A stretch of 64,000 bases of DNA from Lysobacter enzymogenes (GTDB lineage: Bacteria > Pseudomonadota > Gammaproteobacteria > Xanthomonadales > Xanthomonadaceae): positions 434,001-498,000 of the forward strand of contig NZ_FNOG01000005.1 in the NCBI RefSeq assembly GCF_900106525.1, given 5' to 3'. The translations under genes were made by a program, and so were the position numbers. Positions 45,575-54,352 of this stretch are shown here, in pieces (positions within the stretch are counted from its first letter, which is position 1; every line of letters begins with the position of its first letter). Under the pieces are notes generated by a model. It ran no database searches and had not been told where the DNA came from. It saw nothing but the letters and a program-made list of their open reading frames with translations.

Positions 45575-46333
45575 TCAGCGGTAAGTGATCAGGCCTTCGC
45601 GCGGGTACAGATGCGCGTGGCCGTTGAAGGTGGACAGGCGCAGGCCGCCTCGGGCGGCGTGCACCTGGGTGTGGCTGGCGTTGACCAGGGTCCAGCTCAG
45701 CCGCAGCGCCTGGTCTTCGGGCGCGTCGAGCAGCGCTTGCGCGATCGCGGCGATCGGGCCGCCGGAGGTGAAGATCCAGACGTTGCGCGCGCCGTCGGCC
45801 GCATCGGCCGCGGCCTGCACCGCGGCGAGGCAGCGCGCGCGGAAGCGCGGCCAGGGTTCGTCGTAGTCGCCGTCGCACTCGCCGCCGGCCCAGCGCTGCA
45901 TCGCCGCGGCGAACAGGCTCTGGAAGGCGCGGTGCGGATCGCTGTGGGCCTTGAGGTCGGCGCGCAGGCGGGCGTGGTCGGCGTATTCGGGGCGATGGCG
46001 GGCGAGGATCTGGACGTGGTCGAACTCGTTCCAGCGCTCGTCGTAGGTGGGGGCCCTCACCCCAACCCCTGTCCCGCTCGCGGGAGAGGGGCTTGCTTGC
46101 GTCGGGGCGGCAAGTTCGCGATGGGCTGCGGCCATCGCGGCGAGGCATTCTTCGGCGGTTTCGCGATGCCGGCGCATGCCGCCGCAGACAACCCGGTCGC
46201 CCTCGCCCGCCAGCGGCGCCAGCGCCGCGCCGAGCAGGCGCGATTGCTCGCGGCCGAGCTCGCTGAGCCGGTCGTAATCGTCGGAGCCGAACGCGGCCTG
46301 GCCGTGGCGGATCAGGTGCAAGGTCGTGCTCAT
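45575..46333 (-). CDS. Histidine phosphatase family protein with an in-frame repeat insertion
   Basis: The 252-residue protein begins with the phosphoglycerate-mutase-like motif LIRHGQA (R9, H10, G11). A second basic block GGMRRHRETAEE (51-62) and a later SGGPIAAI strand with the helical core fit the superfamily. Residues 79-96 (QASPSPASGTGVGVRAPT) are encoded by 46046-46099, which is a dispersed repeat of the type cctcaccccaacccctntcc...gggagagggg inserted without breaking the frame, flanked by duplicated Ala-Pro-Thr codons. The loop is likely tolerated on the surface. The start overlaps the stop of the kinase-like gene. The substrate is unknown, perhaps a phosphate made by that kinase. Confidence 0.8.
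   Translation of the reverse strand: MSTTLHLIRHGQAAFGSDDYDRLSELGREQSRLLGAALAPLAGEGDRVVCGGMRRHRETAEECLAAMAAAHRELAAPTQASPSPASGTGVGVRAPTYDERWNEFDHVQILARHRPEYADHARLRADLKAHSDPHRAFQSLFAAAMQRWAGGECDGDYDEPWPRFRARCLAAVQAAADAADGARNVWIFTSGGPIAAIAQALLDAPEDQALRLSWTLVNASHTQVHAARGGLRLSTFNGHAHLYPREGLITYR
46046..46099. repeat. Dispersed repeat inserted within a coding sequence
   Basis: A 54-base segment with arms cctcaccccaacccctgtcc and gcgggagaggggct around a ctcg centre lies inside the histidine phosphatase gene. Its ends are imperfect 9-base copies encoding Ala-Pro-Thr. Length is divisible by three. Confidence 0.7.
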
Positions 46334-47403
46334 GCGCGGCCCTCGCGCGCGATCGCGCGGCGGCAGCGCCAATGCAGATAGTTCACCGACAGCCAGAAGC
46401 GCTTGAACGCCGGGTTGCGGGTCTGGCCGTGGTGATAGCGGTAATAGATCTGCTGGGCGATGGCCGACAGCCGGAACAGCCCGTAGACCTCGTAGAACGC
46501 CCAACTGCGCGGGCGCCAGCCGGTGCGTTGGCTGTAGTAGTCCATGACCTCGCGCCGGGTCGGCATGCCGGCCAGATGGGTCGGCTGGCGGCGCGTGTCG
46601 CGGGCGATGAAGTCGTCGTCGGCCTGGACCCAGTAGGCCAGCAGATTGCCCACATCCATCAGCGGATCGCCAAGCGTGGCCAGTTCCCAGTCGAGCACGC
46701 CGATCACCCGGGTCGGATCCTCGCGGTCGAGCACGACGTTGTCGAAACGAAAATCGTTGTGGGTCAGGCGGATGGTTTCCTCGCCCGGCAGGTTCTCGCG
46801 CAGCCAGGCCATGATCTTGCCGCCGCGCGGGACGTTCCAGGTGCGCGCATCGCCGTAACGCTTGCTCCAGCCCTCGATCTGGCGCTGCGCGTAGCCGGCG
46901 CCGGGCGCCAGGCCATCCAGGCCCGCCGCTCGATAGTCCACTTGATGCAGCGCGATCAAAGTGTCGAGCACGTTGTGCGCGAGCGCGGTCACGCGTTCGC
47001 GCGGCAGCTCGAATCCGGGCGGCGGGTTCTTGCGCAGGATCAGCCCGTCCAGCCGCTGCATCACGTAGAACTCCGCGCCGATCACCGCCTCGTCGGCGCA
47101 GTGCGCATGCATCTGCGGCACGAACGCGAACACCGGTTTCAGCGCCTGCTGGATGCGGAACTCGCGGCCCATGTCGTGCGCCGACTTGGCCTTCTTGCCG
47201 GCCGGCGGGCGGCGCAGGATCAAATCGTCGTTGGCGTAGCGCAGGCGATAGGTCCAGTTCGACGCGCCGCCGGCGTATTGGCTGATTTCCGGCGTCCCTT
47301 GCAGATGCGGCAGGCGCGGCTTGAGCCAGGCGTCGACCGCGGCCGCGTCGAGTTCCTCGCCGGCGCGCACCGGGCGCGCGTCGTCGCGGGCGGCCGCACT
47401 CAT
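46330..47403 (-). CDS. APH-type (aminoglycoside phosphotransferase-fold) kinase, acyl-CoA-linked group
   Basis: The 357-residue protein kinase-like enzyme has IGAEFYVMQRLDG (hinge-like), catalytic loop LTHNDFRFDNVVLD (H215-N-D217, N222) and GVLDWELATLGDPLMDVGN (metal-binding Asp238). This is the group related to the APH domain of human ACAD10/ACAD11 and to LvaA of Pseudomonas putida, which phosphorylates 4-hydroxyacyl-CoAs. The next genes in the operon (SDR and acyl-CoA dehydrogenase) fit that chemistry. Start and stop overlap both neighbours (ATGA), so it is strictly co-translated. The exact substrate is inference. Confidence 0.85.
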   Translation of the reverse strand: MSAAARDDARPVRAGEELDAAAVDAWLKPRLPHLQGTPEISQYAGGASNWTYRLRYANDDLILRRPPAGKKAKSAHDMGREFRIQQALKPVFAFVPQMHAHCADEAVIGAEFYVMQRLDGLILRKNPPPGFELPRERVTALAHNVLDTLIALHQVDYRAAGLDGLAPGAGYAQRQIEGWSKRYGDARTWNVPRGGKIMAWLRENLPGEETIRLTHNDFRFDNVVLDREDPTRVIGVLDWELATLGDPLMDVGNLLAYWVQADDDFIARDTRRQPTHLAGMPTRREVMDYYSQRTGWRPRSWAFYEVYGLFRLSAIAQQIYYRYHHGQTRNPAFKRFWLSVNYLHWRCRRAIAREGRA

Positions 47404-48239
47404 GCCGAGCGCGGCCCGTCGGCGGGCTGCGAACGCGCGCGCCCGCGGCCGCCGGCGCGGCGCATCGCCGCCTCGTACATCCGGTACGGCAGCAAGCGTT
47501 TGAGCAGCCAGAAGCGCTTGGCCGCCGGATGGGTGAGGATGCGGAACTCGCCGCGCGCCACGCCCTCGCGGATCAGCCGCGCGACCGATTCGGCGTCGAT
47601 CTTGGATTCGTCGACCAGCTTCTTCATCCAGCGCGCATAACGCGGGTCGCGGGTGCGCAGGCTTTCGCTGAGGTTGGTGCGGAAGAACGCCGGGCAAGCC
47701 ACGCTGACCTGCACCCCGTCCGCTTCCAGTTCGGCCTTGAGCGTTTCCGACAGCGCCACCACCGCGGCCTTGGTCGCGTTGTAAGCGCCGGCGAACGGCG
47801 GATGCACCAGCCCGGCCATCGAGGCGATGTTGAGCAGCGTGCCGCCGCGCTGGCGCTTGAGCATCGGGATGAAGGCCTTGCAGCCGCGCACCACCCCGAG
47901 CAGGTTGATCTGCACCATCCATTCCCAGTCGGCCAGCGGCATCGCCTCGACCGGGCCCATGTCGGCGACGCCGGCGTTGTTGATGATCAAGTCCGCGCCG
48001 CCCCAGTTCGCCTGCATCCACGCGGCCGCGGCCTGCAAATCCTCTTCGCGGGTCACGTCGCAGGCCAGGAAATGCGCGTCGGGCTGCAGCGCGCGCAAGG
48101 CCGCCAGCGCTTCTTCGCCGCGCGCGGCGTTGACGTCGCCGATCAGCACCCGCGCGCCTTCGCGCGCATAGCCTTCGGCCAGCGCGCGGCCCAGGCCGGA
48201 GGCGCCGCCGGTGACGAACACCCGCTGCCCCGCGCTCAT
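47400..48239 (-). CDS. Short-chain dehydrogenase/reductase (SDR), second gene of the acyl-CoA operon
   Basis: The 279-residue classical SDR has TGGASGLG (10-17), NNAG (87-90), Ser in NIASMAG and YNATK (Tyr153, Lys157). It is clearly distinct from the other SDR of the operon. The C-terminal 40 residues are basic and Arg-rich. A role as 3-hydroxyacyl dehydrogenase, or in oxidising a side-chain hydroxyl, would fit neighbours but is not shown by sequence. The start and stop overlap both neighbouring genes by four bases (ATGA). Confidence 0.87.
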   Translation of the reverse strand: MSAGQRVFVTGGASGLGRALAEGYAREGARVLIGDVNAARGEEALAALRALQPDAHFLACDVTREEDLQAAAAWMQANWGGADLIINNAGVADMGPVEAMPLADWEWMVQINLLGVVRGCKAFIPMLKRQRGGTLLNIASMAGLVHPPFAGAYNATKAAVVALSETLKAELEADGVQVSVACPAFFRTNLSESLRTRDPRYARWMKKLVDESKIDAESVARLIREGVARGEFRILTHPAAKRFWLLKRLLPYRMYEAAMRRAGGRGRARSQPADGPRSA

Positions 48240-49480
48240 GCCGCCTCCTGCTTGCGGCCCAGGCCGTACTTGGCCAGTTCCATCCGCGCCACCATCGCCC
48301 GGTGCACTTCGTCGGGGCCGTCGGCGATGCGCAGCGCGCGCGCCAGTACGAACAAGCCGGTCAAGGGCGTGTCGTGCGAGACGCCGGCGCCGCCGTGGAT
48401 CTGGATCGCCTGGTCGACGATCTCCTGCAGCAGGTTCGGCGCGACCACCTTGATCGCGGAGATTTCGCTCATCGCCTGTTTCACCCCGAAGCGTTCGATC
48501 TTCCAGGCAGCGTACAAGGTCAGCAGGCGCGCCTGGTCGATGGCCATGCGCGCCTGCGCCACCCGTTCCAGATTGCCGCCCAGGCGCAGGATCGGCTGGC
48601 CGAAAGCCTCGCGCCCGGCGCCGCGGCGGATGGTCAGTTCCAGCGCGCGCTCGGCCGCGCCGATCGCGCGCATGCAATGGTGGATGCGGCCCGGGCCGAG
48701 CCGGCCCTGGGCGATGGCGAAGCCCTGCCCGGGGCCCTGGATCAGGTGATCGCGCGGCAGGCGCACGTTCTCGAAACTGACCTCGCCGTGGCCGTAGGGC
48801 GGGTCGTATTCGCCGAAGGTCGGCAGCATGCGTTCGATGCGGACGCCCGGCGCGTCCAGCGGCACCAGCGCCATGCCGTGGCGCGCGTGCGGCGCGGCGT
48901 CGGGGTCGGTCAGGCCCATGAAGATCGCCACCCGCGCATCGGGATGGCCGATGCCGGTGGACCACCACTTGCGGCCGTCGACGACGACCTCATCGCCCTC
49001 GATGCGGATCTGCGCGCGCATGTTGGTCGCGTCCGACGAGGCCACGTCCGGCTCGGTCATGCAGAACACCGAGCGGATCTCGCCATCGAGCAAGGGCCGC
49101 AGCCAGCGCGCTTTCTGCTGTTCGCTGCCGTAGTGATGCAGCACTTCCATGTTGCCGGTGTCGGGCGCGTTGCAGTTGAAGATTTCCGCGCAGAACTCGT
49201 AGCGGCCCATGGCTTCGGCCAGCGGCGCGTAGTCGAGCACCGACAGGCCGGCGCCGAGTTCGGCGTCGGGCAGGAACAGGTTCCACAGGCCGGCCTGGCG
49301 CGCCAGCGCCTTGAGCTCGGCGATGCGCGGGTGCACGCGCCAGGCGCGCCAGTCGGCGCCGGCGTTGAGTTCGGCGTTCTCGCGCCGGTAGCTCTGGTCG
49401 AACGGGGCGATGTGCTGGTCGATGAAGGCTTGCAGGCGCTGCAGATAATCCTGGCTGCGCGCGCTGGGGGCGAAGTCCAT
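48236..49480 (-). CDS. Acyl-CoA dehydrogenase, ACAD10/11-like group
   Basis: The 414-residue flavoenzyme has the FAD/substrate block FCMTEPDVASSDATNM, VDGRKWWSTGIGHPD, LGPGRIHHCMRAIGAAERAL and the C-terminal IHGGAGVSHDTPL. The pattern and the neighbouring APH-type kinase point to the ACAD10/ACAD11/LvaC group, which acts on phosphorylated 4-hydroxyacyl-CoAs by loss of phosphate. I chose the Met at 49480 (MDFAPSARSQDYLQ); the frame could also start at 49522. First gene of the five-gene operon, with promoters shared with the divergent LysR gene. Confidence 0.86.
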   Translation of the reverse strand: MDFAPSARSQDYLQRLQAFIDQHIAPFDQSYRRENAELNAGADWRAWRVHPRIAELKALARQAGLWNLFLPDAELGAGLSVLDYAPLAEAMGRYEFCAEIFNCNAPDTGNMEVLHHYGSEQQKARWLRPLLDGEIRSVFCMTEPDVASSDATNMRAQIRIEGDEVVVDGRKWWSTGIGHPDARVAIFMGLTDPDAAPHARHGMALVPLDAPGVRIERMLPTFGEYDPPYGHGEVSFENVRLPRDHLIQGPGQGFAIAQGRLGPGRIHHCMRAIGAAERALELTIRRGAGREAFGQPILRLGGNLERVAQARMAIDQARLLTLYAAWKIERFGVKQAMSEISAIKVVAPNLLQEIVDQAIQIHGGAGVSHDTPLTGLFVLARALRIADGPDEVHRAMVARMELAKYGLGRKQEAA

Positions 49481-49572
49481 GGCCGAGAGCTCCGGACGCC
49501 GGGACGCTCCGGCCGCCTTCATCCTAGGCGCGCGCCCGCCATGAATGAAGTGATCTTTGCTAACGTCTTGGC

Positions 49573-50499
49573 ATGAACCAGATTCATACCCGCAGCGAAC
49601 AGCTCGACCTCAACCTGCTCAAGGTGTTCGAGGCGGTCTATCGCGAGCGCAACCTCAGCCTGGCGGCGCAGGCGCTGTATCTGACGCCGTCGGCGGTCAG
49701 CCACGCGCTGGCGCGGCTGCGGCGCCAGTTCGACGACCCGCTGTTCGTGCGCGACGGCCGCCGCATGAGCCCCACCGCGGCCTGCCAGCGCCTCGCCCCG
49801 CCGTTGCTGGAAACCTTGGCGCGGCTGCGCGAACTGCTGCAGCACCGCGACCGCTTCGAGCCGGCGTCGAGCCGGCAGTCGTTCCGCATCGGCATGCCCG
49901 AGGCGACCGAGAGCGTGCTGTTGCCGGCGCTGATGCGCGCGCTGCGCGCGCAGGCGCCCGGCGCGACCCTGGCCAGCGTGGCCCTGCCGCGCCGCGACCT
50001 CGGCCGCGAGCTGGCCGCCGGCCAGGTCGACCTGGCGGTGGACGTGGCCCTGCCGGTGCGCGATCCGGTCCGCCACCGGCCGCTGTTCGAGGATGGCTTC
50101 TGCGTGGTCGCGCGCGCCGATCATCCGCTGGCGCGGCGATTGAGCCTGAAGCAGTACCTGCAAGCGCGGCACGTGGCGGTGTCGGCGCGCGCCACCGGGC
50201 AGGTGATCGAGGATCTGGCCCTGCTCAATCTGGGCCTGCAACGCAACATCGCGCTGCGCTGCCGCAGCTACCACGCCGCGTGCGCGGTGGCGGCGCAATC
50301 CGACGCGCTGCTGACGCTGCCCGAAAGCCTGGCCGCGCGGATCGCGCCGGACGCCGCGCTGGTGCGGCTGAAACTGCCGTTCGCGCTCCCGGCGGCGCAG
50401 TTGCATCTGTACTGGCACGCCAACAGCGAGGCGGACCCGGCCAACGCGTGGCTGCGCGGGTTGGTCAGCGAGGTGTGCGGGCGCAAACCGGAGCGCTGA
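49573..50499 (+). CDS. LysR-type regulator, divergent from the acyl-CoA operon
   Basis: The 308-residue regulator has an N-terminal winged helix (LLKVFEAVYRERNLSLAAQA, LTPSAVSHALARLRRQFDDP, LFVRDGRR) and a type 2 periplasmic-binding effector domain. Divergent transcription from the acyl-CoA dehydrogenase gene, with 92 bases between the two starts, is the classical LysR layout; it most likely activates that operon in response to a pathway intermediate. The inducer is unknown. Confidence 0.88.
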   Translation: MNQIHTRSEQLDLNLLKVFEAVYRERNLSLAAQALYLTPSAVSHALARLRRQFDDPLFVRDGRRMSPTAACQRLAPPLLETLARLRELLQHRDRFEPASSRQSFRIGMPEATESVLLPALMRALRAQAPGATLASVALPRRDLGRELAAGQVDLAVDVALPVRDPVRHRPLFEDGFCVVARADHPLARRLSLKQYLQARHVAVSARATGQVIEDLALLNLGLQRNIALRCRSYHAACAVAAQSDALLTLPESLAARIAPDAALVRLKLPFALPAAQLHLYWHANSEADPANAWLRGLVSEVCGRKPER

Positions 50500-50525
50500 G
50501 CGCGAATCGCTGGCTCGTAGGCTAC

Positions 50526-50803
50526 CTGTAGGAGCGACGCGAGTCGCGACCGCGGCAACGCAACTGCGACGAAACTCGCGCCGCAACCGATCTGGCGCGG
50601 TCGCGACTTGCGTCGCTCCTACAGGGGCTTCGGCCGGTACGTATCCGACTGTAGGAGCGGCGCGAGCCGCGACTGCGACAACGCAACTACGACGAAACTC
50701 GCGCAGTGATCGATTTGGCGCGGTCGCGACTTGCGTCGCTCCTACAGGGGCTTCGGCGGGTACGTATCCGACTGTAGGAGCGGCGCGAGCCGCGACCGCG
50801 GCA
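50526..50803. repeat. Dispersed repeat, family B, with 123-base period
   Basis: Left arms (ctgtaggagcgncgcgag) start at 50526, 50649 and 50772, 123 bases apart, with complementary arms between them. The spacer here has ggggcttcggnnggtacgta, different from the other two arrays, so only the period and the arms are shared. It lies between the LysR and porin genes. Confidence 0.88.
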
Positions 50804-50848
50804 ATGCAACTACGACGAAACTTGCGACGCGACCGATGCGGCGCGGAA

Positions 50849-51619
50849 TCAGAACTTCCACCCCACCAGCACCGTCACCTTGTCGTCGGCCAGCTTCTTG
50901 TCGTCCAGGCCTTCGGAGATCTTCGGGCCGTAGCTGGAGGTGGTGGTGTATTGCAGTTCGGCGTGGAACGGGCCGAATTCGCGGGTCAGCGCCAGCAGGT
51001 AATCGTTGTAGCTGTCGCCGAGCGGGTCTTGCAGGTCGTAGTAGCCGATCTGCGCCTTGAGGCCGAAACCGCTCTCGCCCAGCGGCCATTCGCCGCCGGC
51101 GTTCCAGTAATAGCCTTTGCCGCCCAGGCCGAAGATGTCGGGCGAATAGGCCAGGCCGACGTGGTAGTGCTCGGCGAAGCTCAAGGTGCCTTCCAGTTCG
51201 GTGTAGTCGTAGTCGAAACCGCGCTTGGCGCCCGGATAGGCGGCGCGGGTCAGGACCACGTCCAGCTCCAGGCCCGGGCGCAGCTCGCCCGACCAGCCCA
51301 GGTAGCCGTCGAGTTCGTAATGCACGCCGTCGCGCTCCTCGCCCGGCGCGGTGAAGTCGATGCTCGACGCCCACAGGCCGGCGTAGAAGCCGCTGCGGTG
51401 TTCGAGGTTGATCTCGGCCTGCAGGGCCGGGTCTTCCTGGGTCTGGGAGACGCCGCGCCAGACGTAATCGCTCATCAAGGTGACGCCGCCGCGCACGTTC
51501 CAGTCGCGTTCGCTCTCGCCGGCCTCCTGCGCGCAGGCCCAGGGCGCGGCCGCGGCCAGGGCGGCGGCCAGCAGCAGTTGCGCAGCGCGCGGACGCGGGT
51601 GAAGGCGGCGGTCGGACAT
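50849..51619 (-). CDS. TorF-family putative outer-membrane porin
   Basis: The 256-residue protein has a signal peptide (LLLAAALAAAAPWACAQ) and a short barrel pattern with alternating strands: VTLMSDYVWRGVSQTQEDPA is the TorF start motif, then GFYAGLWASSID, HYELDGYLGWSG and a final KVTVLVGWKF ending in Phe as expected for BAM substrates. TorF-like proteins are uncharacterised porins. A good ribosome site (agggag) precedes the ATG. Divergent from the polyamine transporter, so it may supply its outer-membrane entry (inference). Confidence 0.85.
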   Translation of the reverse strand: MSDRRLHPRPRAAQLLLAAALAAAAPWACAQEAGESERDWNVRGGVTLMSDYVWRGVSQTQEDPALQAEINLEHRSGFYAGLWASSIDFTAPGEERDGVHYELDGYLGWSGELRPGLELDVVLTRAAYPGAKRGFDYDYTELEGTLSFAEHYHVGLAYSPDIFGLGGKGYYWNAGGEWPLGESGFGLKAQIGYYDLQDPLGDSYNDYLLALTREFGPFHAELQYTTTSSYGPKISEGLDDKKLADDKVTVLVGWKF

Positions 51620-51983
51620 CGTGGAATCTCCCTGGAAAGCGTGCGGGGCAACGCGGCGCGGCGGCGAAAACGGCGGCGCGGCGCGGGCCGGAACCTGAGC
51701 GGCGCCGGCCCGGGGCCGGCGCGCCGGGGCGCGAAGATACAGCACGCGGCGTCGCGATGCGCGGCGGTCGCGGGCACCCACGTCCCGAAACGGGCCTAAA
51801 CAAGTCGGAGCAGGCCGCAGCAGGCCCAAACAAGATGAACGCCCCGGCCCCGGCCCCATAGGCCGCTGGATAAGCCGCTGGAATCGCATAACTCGTTGAC
51901 ACCACGCGGCCCGCCTTCGAACATTCCCGCCAACGCCCCGGGCCCGCCGCGCCCGCCGGCTCCCGTTTTCCCAGGAGATTGCC
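51620..51983. promoter_or_regulatory. Divergent promoter region of porin and polyamine transporter
   Basis: A 364-base gap with no gene. It must hold both promoters. Around 51778-51840 the phrase gcccaaacaag/gcctaaacaag recurs (51796-51806 and 51826-51836), a small direct repeat of unknown meaning, which could be a regulator site. Confidence 0.4.
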
Positions 51984-53135
51984 GTGACCTTGCGCCTCGC
52001 CCCGCTCGCCTGCGCCGTCCTCATGCTCGCCGCCTGCGGCGGCAAGCCCGCCGCCGACGCCAACGCCCCTGCCGCCAAGCCGGGCGCCGAGGAGAAGGTG
52101 CTCAACGTCTACAACTGGTCGGACTACGTCGCCGACGACACGGTCAAGAACTTCGAAGCGGCCACCGCGATCAAGGTCAACTACGACGTCTACGACGCCA
52201 ACGAAACCCTGGAAAGCAAGCTCAGCGCCGGCGCCTCGGGCTACGACGCGGTATTCCCGTCGGCGCGACCGTTCGCCCAGCGCCAGGTCAAGGCCGGCAT
52301 GTACGCCAAGCTCGACAAGAGCAAGCTGCCCAACTGGAGCCACCTGGACCCGCAACTGCTGCAGAACCTGGCCTCGATCGACCCCGGCAACGAACACCTG
52401 GTGCCGTACATGTGGGGCACCACCGGCCTGGGCCTGAACCTGGACAAGATCAAGGAAGCGCTCGGCGACAACGCGCCGCTGGATTCGTGGTCGCTGCTGT
52501 TCGATCCGGCCAACGCGGCCAAGCTCGGCAAGTGCGGCATCACCGTGCTCGACGACGACCAGGAAGCCTTCGGCGCGGCGCTGATCTGGCTCGGCCGCGA
52601 TCCCAACGCCGGCGCCGCCGACGAGATCGACGCGGTCAAGAAGGTCTACGCGGCGATCCGCCCCTATGTGCGCACCTTCAACAACGCCGAATACAAGGAC
52701 GCCTTCGCCAACGGCGACGCGTGCCTGGTGATGGGCTATTCCGGCGACATCGCCCAGGCCAGCACCGCCGCGTTCGACGCGGCCAAGAAGGCCGGCAAGC
52801 CGGCGCCGAACCTGCGCTTCACGATCCCCAAGGAAGGCGCGATCCGCTGGGTCGACGTGATCGCGATCCCCAAGGACAGCAAGCACATCGGCAACGCCCA
52901 CGCCTTCATCGATTACCTGCTCGACCCCAAGGTCGCCGCGGCGATCAGCAACCACGTCGCCTACGCCAGCGCCAACAAGGACGCCGCGCCGCTGGTCGAT
53001 CCGGCCATCGCCCAGGACCAGGGCGTGTACCCGCCCGAGGCCGTGCGCGCCAAGCTGGTCGATCCGCGCTCGCTGCCCGAGGACGTGCAGCGCCAGCGCG
53101 TGCGCGCCTGGACCAGCATCAAGAGCGGGCACTGA
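51984..53135 (+). CDS. potF: Polyamine ABC transporter, substrate-binding lipoprotein (PotF-like)
   Basis: The 383-residue product begins at GTG 51984 behind a good caggag site. Residues 15-18 (LAAC) form a lipobox, so this is a lipoprotein rather than a free periplasmic protein like E. coli PotF. Mature part starts LNVYNWSDYVADDTVKNFE, the PotD/PotF signature, and has YMWGTTGLGLN, DDDQEAFGAALI and FIDYLLDPKVAAAISN. It captures putrescine or spermidine. The ATPase gene follows after 4 bases, so the four genes form one operon. Confidence 0.92.
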   Translation: MTLRLAPLACAVLMLAACGGKPAADANAPAAKPGAEEKVLNVYNWSDYVADDTVKNFEAATAIKVNYDVYDANETLESKLSAGASGYDAVFPSARPFAQRQVKAGMYAKLDKSKLPNWSHLDPQLLQNLASIDPGNEHLVPYMWGTTGLGLNLDKIKEALGDNAPLDSWSLLFDPANAAKLGKCGITVLDDDQEAFGAALIWLGRDPNAGAADEIDAVKKVYAAIRPYVRTFNNAEYKDAFANGDACLVMGYSGDIAQASTAAFDAAKKAGKPAPNLRFTIPKEGAIRWVDVIAIPKDSKHIGNAHAFIDYLLDPKVAAAISNHVAYASANKDAAPLVDPAIAQDQGVYPPEAVRAKLVDPRSLPEDVQRQRVRAWTSIKSGH

Positions 53136-53139
53136 GCGC

Positions 53140-54294
53140 GTGAGCGTCCCCGCCCGCAGCCCTGCGCTTGAACCCTGGCGCGATCCCGCCGCGCAGCCGT
53201 TCGTGCGCATCGAAGGCGTGACCAAGACCTTCGGCAAGGTCTACGCCTGCGACGACATTTCGCTGGACGTCTACCGCGGCGAATTCTTCGCCCTGCTCGG
53301 CGGTTCGGGCTCGGGCAAGAGCACCCTGCTGCGCGTGCTGGCCGGGTTCGAATCGCCCGACCGCGGCCGCGTGCTGATCGACGGCATCGACGTCACCGAC
53401 CTGCCGCCGTACCAGCGGCCGGTCAACATGATGTTCCAAAGCTACGCGCTGTTCCCGCACATGAGCGTGGCCCAGAACATCGCCTTCGGCCTCAAGCATT
53501 CCAGCGGCGGCGCCAAGCCCGGCGCCGGCGAGATCCGCGACCGCGTGCAGCAGATGCTGGAGCTGGTGCGCATGCCGCAGCTGGGCAACCGCAAGCCCGA
53601 CCAGCTCTCCGGCGGCCAGCGCCAGCGGGTGGCGCTGGCGCGCGCGCTGGCCAAGCAGCCCAAGCTGCTGCTGCTCGACGAGCCGCTGGGCGCGCTGGAT
53701 AAAAAGCTGCGCGAACATACCCAGTTCGAATTGGTGAGCATCCAGGAACGCGTCGGCACCACCTTCATCATGGTCACCCACGACCAGGAAGAAGCGATGA
53801 CCATGTCCTCGCGCATCGCGGTCATGGACGCCGGCCGCATCGTTCAGGTCTCCACCCCGGCGGTGCTGTACGAATATCCGTCCACGCGCTTCGTCGCCGA
53901 GTTCATCGGCGGCATCAACCTGCTGGAAGGCCGCGTGCTCGGCCAGGACGGCGACGGCGATCTGCGCATCCAGTGCGACGGCGTCGGCGGCGAGCTGCTG
54001 GCGCGCCATCCCGACCCGCTGCCGGAAGGCACCTCGGTCGGCATCGCGGTGCGGCCGGAGAAGATCGACGTGCACGAGACCCGCCCGGAGGGCTTCGACA
54101 ACGCGGTGATGGGCAAGGTGCGCGATATCGCCTATCTGGGCGATGTGTCGATCTACCACGTGCAGACCGAGGCCGGCGCAGTGCTGCGGGTGCAGGAGAC
54201 GCACGTGGCGCGCAGCTCGCAGCCGCATTACGACTGGGACGACACCTTGTGGTTGTCGTGGGATGCGACCAGCGCCGTGGTGTTGACCTCGTGA
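53140..54294 (+). CDS. potG: Polyamine ABC transporter ATPase (PotG-like)
   Basis: The 384-residue ATPase has Walker [11 protein letters not shown]-loop [11 protein letters not shown], signature [14 protein letters not shown], Walker [14 protein letters not shown] and the H-loop [14 protein letters not shown]-terminal TOBE domain is present ([10 protein letters not shown]). Start is GTG at 53140, four bases after the potF stop. It drives polyamine uptake with two permease subunits encoded downstream. Confidence 0.95.
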   Translation: MSVPARSPALEPWRDPAAQPFVRIEGVTKTFGKVYACDDISLDVYRGEFFALLGGSGSGKSTLLRVLAGFESPDRGRVLIDGIDVTDLPPYQRPVNMMFQSYALFPHMSVAQNIAFGLKHSSGGAKPGAGEIRDRVQQMLELVRMPQLGNRKPDQLSGGQRQRVALARALAKQPKLLLLDEPLGALDKKLREHTQFELVSIQERVGTTFIMVTHDQEEAMTMSSRIAVMDAGRIVQVSTPAVLYEYPSTRFVAEFIGGINLLEGRVLGQDGDGDLRIQCDGVGGELLARHPDPLPEGTSVGIAVRPEKIDVHETRPEGFDNAVMGKVRDIAYLGDVSIYHVQTEAGAVLRVQETHVARSSQPHYDWDDTLWLSWDATSAVVLTS

Positions 54295-54352
54295 GCGCGC
54301 GACAACGGCGAGGCCTGGAGATTTGCGGTCGTCAAGACGTTAGGGGGCTGGG

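Noticed and set aside
49481..49522. Longer start for the acyl-CoA dehydrogenase at 49522
   Set aside because: The extra 14 residues (MKAAGASRRPELSA) do not resemble the family, and no ribosome site precedes 49522. Kept as an alternative only.
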